DNA from: a virus
Direction: 5' to 3' (one strand)
IMG/VR virus record: IMGVR_UViG_3300034117_001174
Coordinates: 1 to 44,843 of that record
DNA length: 44,843 nucleotides
Shown here: positions 1-7,612 of the stretch, piece after piece
How the letters are laid out: each line of letters begins with the position of its first letter
Numbering within the stretch: position 1 is the first letter of the stretch
The notes under the pieces: model-generated
Told to the model about the DNA's origin: nothing
What the model saw: the letters and a program-made list of their open reading frames with translations, nothing else
Databases searched by the model: none
Program-made: the position numbers and the translations under genes

Positions 1-127
1 CGCAGCAATCTCTACGGCAGCAACAGACGCCACAAGCAAGGCTAACGCAGCTCAAGCCGCAGCAATCTCTACGGCAGCAACAGACGCCACAAGCAAGGCT
101 AACGCAGCTCAAGCCGCAGCAATCTCT
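1..127 (+). repeat. 57-bp perfect tandem repeat, about 2.2 copies visible
   Basis: Copies start at 1, 58 and 115 (the last partial) with no mismatch over the overlap. Each unit encodes 19 residues of Ala-rich coiled coil in frame with the fibre gene. The array probably continues before the window. Perfect identity implies recent slippage or unequal recombination, which would change shaft length in 19-residue steps. Confidence 0.9.
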
Positions 128-871
128 TACACAGATTTGTTATCAACATCATTAGATAACACTTTGGCCGAATATGTTTTAGAAAATGATAGAAATCAAA
201 TTAATGGATTTGCTGGATTAAATGCTTCTGGCAAGTTGCTAGATTCAGTCATACCAGATTCAGTAAACGCATATGCAGACTCTAAAGTAGCGGCACTTGT
301 AAATTCTGCACCATCAACACTAGATACTTTGGGAGAGCTAGCAGCAGCATTGCAGGCAGACGAGTCCGCATCAGCTACTTTATCGGCCCTAGTTGGAACA
401 AAGCTATCTTCATCAACTGCTGCATCAACATATGCACCACTTGCCTCACCAACATTTACAGGTACCGTCTCAGGAATTACAAAGACCATGGTTGGACTAG
501 GACTAGTAGACAACACTTCAGATTTATCAAAACCAATTTCTAATTCACAGCAAACAGCCCTAGACACAAAATTAAATCGGTTAGTACAAACAAACCAACA
601 GTCTGGATCTTATCAAATAGTTCCGTCAGATGCATTTAAGTTAATTGAAATGAGTGGAGGAGGAACCTTAACAATAGTAGAAAGTTTAAGTTTTCCAGTT
701 GGAACAACAATAGAAGTTTTGCAGACTTCTAATAGCCAAGTAACAATTGCTGGGGGAGGCTTCGTACCAGATTCTACACCTGGATTAAAATTAAGAGCAA
801 GATGGTCTTCTGCAACTCTTTTAAAAAGAGCAGAAAGCTCATGGGTTGTAATGGGCGATTTGAGCGCCTAA
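2..871 (+). CDS. Tail fibre protein, C-terminal part (5'-truncated by window edge)
   Basis: The frame is open from the first bases, so the start lies before the window; 289 residues are visible. It opens with Ala-rich repeats (AAISTAATDATSKANAAQ, 19 residues each) typical of a trimeric coiled-coil shaft. Next comes the widespread fibre motif 'SPTFTGTVSGITKTMVGLG' followed by VDNTSD, and then a beta-rich tip ending 'WVVMGDLSA'. The tip resembles the end of the 4859-7591 fibre ('WLIYGDLKA'), so the two probably share a C-terminal fold. A TTG at 137 could be mistaken for a start, but the repeats continue in frame upstream of it. Role: receptor-recognition appendage, from composition and context. 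The receptor is unknown. Confidence 0.8.
   Translation, partial: AAISTAATDATSKANAAQAAAISTAATDATSKANAAQAAAISYTDLLSTSLDNTLAEYVLENDRNQINGFAGLNASGKLLDSVIPDSVNAYADSKVAALVNSAPSTLDTLGELAAALQADESASATLSALVGTKLSSSTAASTYAPLASPTFTGTVSGITKTMVGLGLVDNTSDLSKPISNSQQTALDTKLNRLVQTNQQSGSYQIVPSDAFKLIEMSGGGTLTIVESLSFPVGTTIEVLQTSNSQVTIAGGGFVPDSTPGLKLRARWSSATLLKRAESSWVVMGDLSA
434..502 (+). repeat. 69-bp perfect dispersed repeat, copy A
   Basis: This stretch is identical, base for base, to 6902-6970. Both copies encode the fibre motif APLASPTFTGTVSGITKTMV and the residues GLG after it. The flanking DNA of the two genes is diverged, so this looks like gene conversion or a recombination joint between two fibre genes. 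Confidence 0.85.
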
Positions 872-872
872 A

Positions 873-1478
873 GTGGTAACTAGATTTTATGGAATACGAA
901 CTGGTGTAAGAAAAGTATCAGTACCTAATATTATAGGTATTAGTAAAACTCAAGCACGTATTAATTTAAGCAATATTGATTTAACTTATTTAGAGCAAAC
1001 TACACCAGGAACAGTTCTTTCTGATAATGATATTGTATCTGCACAAAATATAGCATCTGGTGCAATTGTTCCAAAAGGATCAATTGTTCAGTATACCTAT
1101 AAAGTATTCACCTTTACGCCACCTTACTTCCCACCGTTCTTCCCACCGTTCTTCCCACCACACTTCCCGCCGTTCTTCCCACCGTTCTTTCCACCACACT
1201 TCCCACCGTTCTTCCCACCGTTCTTCCCACCACACTTCCCACCGTTCTTCCCACCTTATTTTGCAGCAGAAACATGGGGACCATGCACAAGCTATCAAGT
1301 TATACAGCCAACATGTAATGGTGAAGATGTGTATCAAGGAATTTATCAAGGAACTAGAAGGACTTCTAGTCTTGGAAATGTAGAAGTTTGTAGTGGATTG
1401 TCATTTATTGGATTTGGTTCATGTATTGCATCAAATAATAGAAGTTGTGGAGGATCGGGACCAGACGGTCCTTGCTAA
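873..1478 (+). CDS. PASTA-domain tail protein with (PPxF)12 tract and Cys-rich C-terminus
   Basis: The 201-residue protein has three parts. Residues about 16-76 form a PASTA domain (starts 'VPNIIGISKTQARINL', ends 'VPKGSIVQYTYK'); PASTA domains in Gram-positive kinases and penicillin-binding proteins bind peptidoglycan fragments. Residues 83-130 are exactly 12 units of Pro-Pro-X-Phe. The last 70 residues hold six Cys (WGPC, QPTC, VEVC, GFGSC, NRSC, DGPC), which could form three disulfides; the start loosely resembles a thrombospondin type-1 repeat. The GTG start is one base after the stop of the fibre gene, so the two are probably co-translated. Inferred role: virion appendage that contacts the wall of a Gram-positive host. 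The Pro tract is a candidate substrate of the oxygenases at 9178-14174. Confidence 0.75.
   Translation: MVTRFYGIRTGVRKVSVPNIIGISKTQARINLSNIDLTYLEQTTPGTVLSDNDIVSAQNIASGAIVPKGSIVQYTYKVFTFTPPYFPPFFPPFFPPHFPPFFPPFFPPHFPPFFPPFFPPHFPPFFPPYFAAETWGPCTSYQVIQPTCNGEDVYQGIYQGTRRTSSLGNVEVCSGLSFIGFGSCIASNNRSCGGSGPDGPC
1119..1262 (+). repeat. (PPxF)12-coding repeat, 12-bp unit, 36-bp higher-order period
   Basis: Twelve uninterrupted 12-bp units encode Pro-Pro-X-Phe. The X residues read Y F F / H F F / H F F / H F Y, a three-unit (12-residue) period. The tract begins right after Phe-Thr and ends at Ala, the same borders as the longer tract at 8219-8638. The reverse strand is also open here, purely from composition. 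Confidence 0.95.
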
Positions 1479-1484
1479 TAAAAT

Positions 1485-1763
1485 ATGGAAGAAAAATATA
1501 CGCACGAAAACTATCAGGACTGGATGCCTATGCCAGCCGAAAAGTTTATAGAAGAATATGATAAAAAAATAAGAGCAGTAAAACCTTGGGACCTTTTAAA
1601 TCCAGAAGCATACACAACAGAAAGCGTTGCTAATGAAAGACTAGAAATATGTAGACAATGCCCAGAGTTTATAGCACTTACTAGCCAATGCAAAAAATGT
1701 GGATGTTTTATGGCATTTAAAACAAAGCTATCTGAAGCAACATGCCCATTAAATAAGTGGTAG
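1485..1763 (+). CDS. Small Cys-rich (probable zinc-binding) phage protein, DUF6171-like
   Basis: The 92-residue protein carries six Cys in its last third: CRQC, then CKKCGC about ten residues later, then a final Cys in 'ATCPLNKW'. This C-x2-C...C-x2-C-x-C...C pattern looks like a zinc-binding knuckle and is familiar from small proteins near fibre genes of other tailed phages (DUF6171-like, from memory). The N-terminal half is acidic and helical. The ATG start is six bases after the previous stop and there is no strong Shine-Dalgarno. Function unknown. Confidence 0.7.
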   Translation: MEEKYTHENYQDWMPMPAEKFIEEYDKKIRAVKPWDLLNPEAYTTESVANERLEICRQCPEFIALTSQCKKCGCFMAFKTKLSEATCPLNKW

Positions 1764-1781
1764 TCTTAGAAATACTTACGG

Positions 1782-1787
1782 TATAAT
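1782..1787 (+). promoter_or_regulatory. Possible -10 box (TATAAT)
   Basis: A perfect TATAAT lies in the 55-base gap before the gene at 1819, about 30 bases upstream of its GTG and ahead of a strong AGGAGG ribosome site. No good -35 hexamer is present at 17 bases. Confidence 0.35.
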
Positions 1788-1818
1788 TAGTTTAGGCAAC
1801 ATCGCCAGGAGGACAATA

Positions 1819-2373
1819 GTGGCAAGTACATTTCCAACAAGCAAAGATAACCTTTCAAACCCAGCAGCAACAGATGATTTATCTGGACATGCTGCTCAAC
1901 ATGCAAATGCAAATGATGCAATTGAAGCATTAGAAAATGTAGTAGGTGTAACAAACTCTGCAGATTCATCTACTTTGACCTACAAAGTAAATGAGCTTTC
2001 AACATCACTCAATACTCTTTCAAACCAATCAGCTAATATTGAAACATTAATGGGTTTGGACGGAAACAACGATTTAACAATTTCAGGAATACAAAACAAG
2101 ACTACTGTAGACTCATATAACTCAGCAGACTATCGGACAGCAACATATGCGCTACAGATTGTAAAAGCATCTACTGGCGAATCTTATTTTTCAAACATAA
2201 CAGCTTTAAGAGGAGACTCAGACATATATGTATCTGAATCCAATATAGTAACAAATGCCACTTCTTCAATAGCAACAACAGCTTTTGAATCAACGGGTGG
2301 TATAATTAATCTAACAGTCACCCCAGTATCAGGAGAAGTTACTGTAAGATATTTTAGAACAGCGTTAAAATAA
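1819..2373 (+). CDS. Fibre/appendage protein with C-terminal ADYRTA-type domain
   Basis: The 184-residue protein starts at GTG behind a strong AGGAGG site. The N-terminal part ('NPAATDDLSGHAAQHANAN') resembles oligomerisation modules of phage fibre proteins. The last 85 residues, starting near 'SADYRTATYALQI' and ending 'VRYFRTALK', match in layout the end of the neighbouring 654-residue fibre ('AADYRTAKALVKL' to 'MVYATLIK'). Related domains occur in structural proteins of many marine phages. Probably a short fibre or decoration sharing a tip fold with its neighbour. Exact role unknown. Confidence 0.6.
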   Translation: MASTFPTSKDNLSNPAATDDLSGHAAQHANANDAIEALENVVGVTNSADSSTLTYKVNELSTSLNTLSNQSANIETLMGLDGNNDLTISGIQNKTTVDSYNSADYRTATYALQIVKASTGESYFSNITALRGDSDIYVSESNIVTNATSSIATTAFESTGGIINLTVTPVSGEVTVRYFRTALK

Positions 2374-2396
2374 AGCAGTAAGAGGAGTCATAAATT

Positions 2397-4361
2397 ATGG
2401 CAATAGTAAATAAGAACTTTAGAGTAAAGAATGGCCTTATCGTTGACGGTTCCGTCGCAACGGTAAACGGATATAACGTATTAACAGAGGCATCAACAGC
2501 CTTTATCATCAGCACAGTTGGCGGATCAGCAGATACAGCCAATACTCCTAATACTGTAGTAAAGCGTGACGGCTCAGGTAATTTTGCCGCAGGGACAATT
2601 ACAGCATCTATTGTTGGTAATTTAACTGGTAACGTAACTGGTACAGTTTCAAGCCTTTCAAATCACACAACAGATACATTAACAGAGGGCACATCAAATT
2701 TATATTTTACTAATGCACGAGCATTAGCAGCAACCGCTGCCGCATACGACGCAGCAGGTGCCGCATCAAGCGCACAGGCAAACGCAGCAACAGACGCCAC
2801 ATCAAAGGTTGCCGCAGAAGCTTCAGCACGTAACACCGCAATTGCTTCAGCAATTGCAACAGAAGTTACAGATCGTAACTCTGCAATTGCAACTGCTAAA
2901 ACAGCAGCTGAAGCCACAGCATCAGCAGATGCTACTTCAAAGGCAAACGCAGCGCAGTCTGCAGCATCAGCAGATGCTACTTCAAAGGCCAGCGCAGCTC
3001 AAGCAGCAGCGATCTCTGCAGCAGCAACAGATGCTACTACTAAAGCTAACGCCGCTAAAACAGCAGCTGAAGCCACAGCATCAGCAGATGCTACTTCAAA
3101 GGCAAACGCAGCTCAAGCAGCAGCAGAAGCCACCGCAGCAGCAGCACTTTCTTCACACCAATCAGATACAACAAATATTCATGGAATTGCAGATACTTCG
3201 CTTCTAGCAACTACAGCAAATGTAGCTACAGCCAAGTCAGAAGCAATTGCAGCAGCAGCATCAGCCTCAACATCAGCAATCTCAGCAGCAATTGCAACAG
3301 AAGTTACAGACCGTAACGCAGCAATCACTACTGCAGTTAATTCAGTTGTAGATGGTGCACCGTCACTTCTTAATACATTAAATGAAATTGCAGCAGCAAT
3401 TGCAGATGATGAAAATTATGCAACAACCATGACAACAGCTTTAAATACAAAAGCACCACTTGCTTCACCAGCATTGACTGGCGTACCAACAGCACCTACT
3501 GCAGCAGCAAATACTGATACAACTCAGGTTGCTACAACAGCATTTGCTAAAGCAGAAGCAGACGCAGCTCAAGCAGCAGCAGCAACAGATGCAACAGATA
3601 AGGTAGCAGCAGAAGCAGCACTCAGAGTATCAGGCGACGCAGCTTCAGTATCAACTGCAGCAGCAGATGCAACAACTAAGGCTAACGCAGCAAAAACCGC
3701 AGCAGAAGCCACCGCAGCAGCAGCACTTACAGCACACGAAGCAGACACAACAAATATTCATGGAATCGCAGACACTGCACTTCTAGCAACTACTGCAAAC
3801 GTAGCAACAGCTAAGTCAGAGGCAATCTCAGCAGCAGCAACAGATGCTACAACCAAGGTTGCAGCCGAAGCTTCAGCACGAAACTCAGCAATTTCAACTG
3901 CAATTTCAGGTGAGGTCACAGACCGCAACGCAGCAATCACAGCAGCTCAGTCAGCAGCTCAGTCAGCAGCAGAATCTACTGCAGCAAGCGCTCTTACAAA
4001 TGTAAAGAATGGCACAACACCATTCACAGTAGTTAATGTAAATGATGTTGCAGCAGTACGGGCAGCAACTACAACAGTAGCATCCGCAGCAACTGTAAAT
4101 GCTCTGACATGGGCAGCAGCAGATTACAGAACAGCTAAAGCACTTGTTAAGCTAAAAAATGGTGTAAACACTCAAGTTTCTGAGGTACTGCTTACACTTG
4201 ATACAAGCAACAACGTAGCAATAACTGAATTTGGAACAATTACAACAGGAGTAGATCTTGGAACAGTAACAGCAGCATATGTTTCAGGCGATGTTTCAGT
4301 ATCAGTAACAACAACCTACGCATCAACAGATGTAATGGTTTACGCAACACTGATTAAATAA
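2397..4361 (+). CDS. Long Ala-rich coiled-coil tail fibre
   Basis: The 654-residue protein starts at ATG 9 bases after AGGAG. The N-terminus 'MAIVNKNFRVKNGLIV' is shared with the gene at 4426 and may be a common attachment module. Then come fibre motifs ('VVKRDGSGNFAAGTI', 'LTEGTSNLYFTNARA'), long Ala/Thr/Asp-rich heptad-like stretches with duplicated segments, and 'PTAPTAAANTDTTQVATTAF', a common phage fibre element. The last 90 residues form the ADYRTA-type domain also found in the gene at 1819. Nearly identical coding blocks recur inside the gene (for example around 2903 and 3061), showing growth by internal duplication. Likely a trimeric shaft with a distal beta domain. Confidence 0.8.
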   Translation: MAIVNKNFRVKNGLIVDGSVATVNGYNVLTEASTAFIISTVGGSADTANTPNTVVKRDGSGNFAAGTITASIVGNLTGNVTGTVSSLSNHTTDTLTEGTSNLYFTNARALAATAAAYDAAGAASSAQANAATDATSKVAAEASARNTAIASAIATEVTDRNSAIATAKTAAEATASADATSKANAAQSAASADATSKASAAQAAAISAAATDATTKANAAKTAAEATASADATSKANAAQAAAEATAAAALSSHQSDTTNIHGIADTSLLATTANVATAKSEAIAAAASASTSAISAAIATEVTDRNAAITTAVNSVVDGAPSLLNTLNEIAAAIADDENYATTMTTALNTKAPLASPALTGVPTAPTAAANTDTTQVATTAFAKAEADAAQAAAATDATDKVAAEAALRVSGDAASVSTAAADATTKANAAKTAAEATAAAALTAHEADTTNIHGIADTALLATTANVATAKSEAISAAATDATTKVAAEASARNSAISTAISGEVTDRNAAITAAQSAAQSAAESTAASALTNVKNGTTPFTVVNVNDVAAVRAATTTVASAATVNALTWAAADYRTAKALVKLKNGVNTQVSEVLLTLDTSNNVAITEFGTITTGVDLGTVTAAYVSGDVSVSVTTTYASTDVMVYATLIK

Positions 4362-4370
4362 TTAATAAAA

Positions 4371-4397
4371 GGTATGGGGTCCTTTCAAAACCCCACC
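4371..4397 (+). terminator. Hairpin after the long fibre gene, possible weak terminator
   Basis: TGGGGT (4375-4380) pairs with ACCCCA (4390-4395) around a 9-base loop, and flanking GG/CC can extend the stem past a TA bulge. There is no U-run after it, so it may be an attenuator or an mRNA stabiliser instead. Confidence 0.4.
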
Positions 4398-4425
4398 AAA
4401 AACATTAGGGGATATGTGAACTTAA

Positions 4426-4797
4426 ATGGCAATAGTAAATAAAAACTTCAAGGTTAAAAATGGCCTTAACGTAGCAGGACCTGCAACATTTGATGCAGCA
4501 GTAAATGTAGACAACTTAGTCTTAAATTCAACCCCCCTTGCCTTCGACTCATCAACTGGAAGATTAAAAATCCAGATTAATGGTGCTTGGAAGGAAATTG
4601 CCCTTTTAACAGATGCGGCAGAAGATCTAGAAGCTCTAACATTTATGGATATTGGATTGGCTATGGATTATAATGGTCAGCCAATCTATACAGTATATGC
4701 AAACGGAGTAAATACCACAGCCACAAAATTTGCGGACGGTGGAGAGTACTCAACAGAAGTATATAGCATGAGCTTTGATTCTGGAACAATTGCATAA
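4426..4797 (+). CDS. Short fibre-associated protein sharing the fibre N-terminus
   Basis: The first 15 residues ('MAIVNKNFKVKNGLNVAG') nearly duplicate those of the 654-residue fibre, but the coiled-coil shaft is missing. The rest (123 residues in all) is a small beta-rich domain with 'GRLKIQINGAWKEIALL', an element resembling fibre head domains. It may bind the same virion socket as the long fibre, or cap it. AGGGG lies 14 bases before the ATG, a long spacing. Function is inferred from the shared N-terminus only. Confidence 0.6.
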   Translation: MAIVNKNFKVKNGLNVAGPATFDAAVNVDNLVLNSTPLAFDSSTGRLKIQINGAWKEIALLTDAAEDLEALTFMDIGLAMDYNGQPIYTVYANGVNTTATKFADGGEYSTEVYSMSFDSGTIA

Positions 4798-4826
4798 TTG
4801 TTTTGGAATTATTGTAGTGCTATAAT
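4798..4826 (+). promoter_or_regulatory. Probable promoter, TTGTTT - 17 bp - TATAAT with extended -10
   Basis: TTGTTT (4798-4803) and TATAAT (4821-4826) are 17 bases apart, with TG one base before the -10 (TGCTATAAT). It directly follows the stop of the 4426 gene and would drive the large fibre gene. Confidence 0.5.
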
Positions 4827-4858
4827 TAACAAATAAGTCTAAACAAGGGGTGGCAAAT

Positions 4859-7591
4859 ATGTCAACAGTAAGAATTCAAGTAAGAAGAGGTACCGCTTCA
4901 CAATGGACCTCAGTAAATCCAATTTTGGCAGCAGGAGAAATGGGTGTCGAGTCAGACACAAACCTATTTAAATTCGGTAACGGATCTTCTACATGGACTG
5001 CCCTTGCATATGCAAACAATTCAGATGTAGCGATTGGTGAAATATCCCAAGACGCAATTAACACCGCCCTTTCAATGGGAGCGGGGCTCACAAAGTCATA
5101 CAACGATGGAACGAATACAATCCAGATAACAGTAGACTCAACAGTCGTAGCACTTAAGTCTTATGTAGACACTGGCGACGCAGCTTCAGTATCAACTGCA
5201 GCAGCAGATGCCACTACAAAAGCTAATGCAGCCCAAGCAGCCGCAATTTCAGCAGCAGCAGCAGATGCCACTACAAAAGCTAATGCAGCACGAGCAGCAG
5301 CAGAAGCAACAGCTGCAGCAGCACTTTCAGGTCTTTCAAATACAGTAGATTCAGATTTTGTACCAGTATCTGACCTTGGTCAGCCAAATGGTGTTGCAAC
5401 ACTTAATGCAAGCACAAAAGTTCCTACATCACAAATAGATACAGATATAATTGCTCTTAAGACATACGTTCAATCACAAGATACAGCTGCTATTCTTTCA
5501 GCTAACACTTACACTGATGGTCAGGTTGCTAACTTAATTGGTGGCGCACCAGCAGCACTAAATACTTTAATTGAACTTTCTACAGCTTTGGGTGCAGATG
5601 CAAACTTTTCAACAACAGTAACAAATGCACTTGCTTCAAAAGCACCACTAGCCGCACCAACATTTACAGGAGCAGTAGTTCTTCCTTCAACAACTTCGAT
5701 TGGAAATGTTGAGGGTGGGGAAATTGCTTACCTAGATGGAGTAACATCTTCAATTCAAACTCAAATTAATGACAAGGCTCCTTCATCTGGCCCAACATTC
5801 AGCGGCACAGTAACACTACCTTCAACAACTTCAATTGGTTTAGTAGACGCAACAGAAATTGCTTACTTAAACGGAGTAACATCAACAGTTCAGGGTCAGC
5901 TCGATGCAAAGGCACCACTGGCTGGACCAATATTTACTGGCTCAGTAACACTCCCATCAACTACAGCAATAGGCACAGTAGATGGAACAGAAATTGGATA
6001 CCTAGATGGAGTTACATCAACAATTCAGGGTCAGCTCGATGCAAAGGCACCACTGGCTGGACCAATATTTACTGGCTCAGTAACACTCCCATCAACTACA
6101 GCAATAGGATCAGTTGATGGAACAGAAATCGGATATCTAAACGGAGTAACATCAACAGTTCAAGGTCAGCTTGACTCAAAAGCACCACTAGCTGGACCGA
6201 TATTTACTGGCTCAGTGACACTACCTTCTACAACAGATATTGGACAGGTAACCGCAGAAGAAATTGGATACGTAAATGGAGTAACATCTTCAATTCAAGG
6301 CCAGCTCGATGCAAAAGCACCATCCGCAGGCGCAGTATTTACAGGAAATATAACCCTTCCATCAACAACATCAATAGGACTAGTTAATTCAACTGAAATT
6401 GGATACTTAGATGGAGTTACATCTGCGGTTCAAGTACAACTTGATGCACTAGCGCCAAAAGCAAACGCAGTATTTACAGGAACATTTGAAGCCCCAGTAG
6501 CAACAATTACTGGAGCCATGATGGCAAACGGAACAGTTACATCATCCCAGATTGCAGATGCAACAATTGCAACAGGCGATCTTGCAGACGGAGCTGTAAC
6601 TTCAGCTAAAATTTTAGACGGAACTATTCTAACAGGAGATCTTGCAGACGAAGCTATAACATCAGCTAAGATTGCAAATGGAACTATTGTAGATGCAGAT
6701 ATAAATGCGTCAGCAGGAATAGCCACATCAAAGATTGCTGGACTAGATACAGCACTTGGACTACGGGCTACTCTAGCAGGTCCAACATTTACAGGTACAG
6801 TAGTTCTTCCGTCAACAACTTCAATAGGCCTAGTTGATTCAACAGAAATTGGATATGTAAATGGAGTAACATCTGCAATACAGACACAGCTGGATGCAAA
6901 AGCACCACTTGCCTCACCAACATTTACAGGTACCGTCTCAGGAATTACAAAGACCATGGTTGGACTAGGATCTGTTGATAATACAGCGGATGCTTCAAAA
7001 CCAGTATCAACAGCACAGGCTACAGCAATCGCAGCTGCCAAATCAGAAGCAATTGCAGATGCAACTTCACAAGTTAATGCACTATTAACAGGTGCACCAG
7101 CAGCTCTTAACACACTTGATGAACTTGCTGCAGCACTTGGTGATGATGCAAACTTTGCCTCATCAGTAACAACCTCTCTTGGACTAAAAGCACCACTTGC
7201 CTCACCAACATTTACAGGTACAGTAACAGTTGCAGCAGCTGGCGTTGCGTTTACAGATAAAACACAAACAAAGGCTGGCGTACCTTCACGAACACCAATT
7301 GCAAGTACAATTTCTGCAAGCACAACATTGGCAGGAGGCCTACAAGATAACATGGTTCCGCTAGCTGGAGCTGTAGCAATTACAATTGGCGATGCATCAA
7401 ATGCACTGTATGCTGTTGGAGAATCAGTCGATTTCTACCAGATATCAGGAACTGGTGCAAGCTTTGCTAAAACAGGATCAGTCAACCTTCTCTTCACACC
7501 AGGCGCATTGCTTAGAACAACATATTCTTCAGCAACTGCACAAAAAGTATCTTCAACTGACTGGTTGATATACGGAGATTTGAAAGCTTAA
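4859..7591 (+). CDS. Large tail fibre with Mtd-type N-terminus and 45-residue repeats
   Basis: The roughly 910-residue fibre begins 'MSTVRIQVRRGTASQW' and continues to 'FGNGSSTWTALAYA', the N-terminal domain seen in major tropism determinant-like and hyaluronidase-like phage proteins. An Ala-rich coiled coil follows, then six tandem 45-residue repeats (residues about 275-544; core 'EIGYLDGVTS' and 'QLDAKAPLAGPIFTG'), a segment of 'ITSAKIANGTI'-type repeats, a seventh 45-residue copy, the 'GITKTMVGLG' motif and a tip ending 'WLIYGDLKA'. The tip resembles that of the 2-871 fibre. I chose ATG 4859 because AGGGG (4846-4850) is 8 bases upstream; the in-frame GTG at 4850 overlaps that site. Likely a receptor-binding fibre. 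Confidence 0.8.
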   Translation: MSTVRIQVRRGTASQWTSVNPILAAGEMGVESDTNLFKFGNGSSTWTALAYANNSDVAIGEISQDAINTALSMGAGLTKSYNDGTNTIQITVDSTVVALKSYVDTGDAASVSTAAADATTKANAAQAAAISAAAADATTKANAARAAAEATAAAALSGLSNTVDSDFVPVSDLGQPNGVATLNASTKVPTSQIDTDIIALKTYVQSQDTAAILSANTYTDGQVANLIGGAPAALNTLIELSTALGADANFSTTVTNALASKAPLAAPTFTGAVVLPSTTSIGNVEGGEIAYLDGVTSSIQTQINDKAPSSGPTFSGTVTLPSTTSIGLVDATEIAYLNGVTSTVQGQLDAKAPLAGPIFTGSVTLPSTTAIGTVDGTEIGYLDGVTSTIQGQLDAKAPLAGPIFTGSVTLPSTTAIGSVDGTEIGYLNGVTSTVQGQLDSKAPLAGPIFTGSVTLPSTTDIGQVTAEEIGYVNGVTSSIQGQLDAKAPSAGAVFTGNITLPSTTSIGLVNSTEIGYLDGVTSAVQVQLDALAPKANAVFTGTFEAPVATITGAMMANGTVTSSQIADATIATGDLADGAVTSAKILDGTILTGDLADEAITSAKIANGTIVDADINASAGIATSKIAGLDTALGLRATLAGPTFTGTVVLPSTTSIGLVDSTEIGYVNGVTSAIQTQLDAKAPLASPTFTGTVSGITKTMVGLGSVDNTADASKPVSTAQATAIAAAKSEAIADATSQVNALLTGAPAALNTLDELAAALGDDANFASSVTTSLGLKAPLASPTFTGTVTVAAAGVAFTDKTQTKAGVPSRTPIASTISASTTLAGGLQDNMVPLAGAVAITIGDASNALYAVGESVDFYQISGTGASFAKTGSVNLLFTPGALLRTTYSSATAQKVSSTDWLIYGDLKA
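5681..6490 (+). repeat. Six tandem 135-bp repeats (45 residues each) in the large fibre
   Basis: Units start at 5681, 5816, 5951, 6086, 6221 and 6356; a seventh lies apart at 6806-6940. Each begins Leu-Pro-Ser-Thr-Thr and ends near Phe-Thr-Gly. An 83-base block is identical between the copy starting near 5891 and the one near 6026, so part of the array is recent. Confidence 0.9.
6902..6970 (+). repeat. 69-bp perfect dispersed repeat, copy B
   Basis: Partner of 434-502, about 6.4 kb away in the large fibre gene. It sits at the boundary between the 45-residue repeats and the distal part of that fibre. Confidence 0.85.
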
Positions 7592-7612
7592 TTGAATAGG
7601 GGAATATAAATA

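Noticed and set aside
137-139. TTG 137 as a genuine start of the first fibre gene
   Set aside because: The same frame stays open upstream and encodes the continuing 19-residue repeats.
1060-1383. His/Ser/Arg-rich plus-strand frame overlapping the PASTA protein
   Set aside because: Out-of-frame reading of the PPxF repeat; the PASTA-PPxF-Cys frame has recognisable domains on both sides.
2758-3207. 149-residue plus-strand frame rich in Gln/Pro/Leu
   Set aside because: Out-of-frame reading of the Ala-rich coiled-coil repeats of the fibre at 2397-4361.
4850-4858. GTG 4850 as start of the large fibre
   Set aside because: It overlaps the AGGGG ribosome site; ATG 4859 has proper spacing.
6430-7353. 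307-residue open frame on the minus strand
   Set aside because: It mirrors the repetitive coding sequence of the large fibre, has no ribosome site, and its protein shows only the reverse-complement echo of the repeats.
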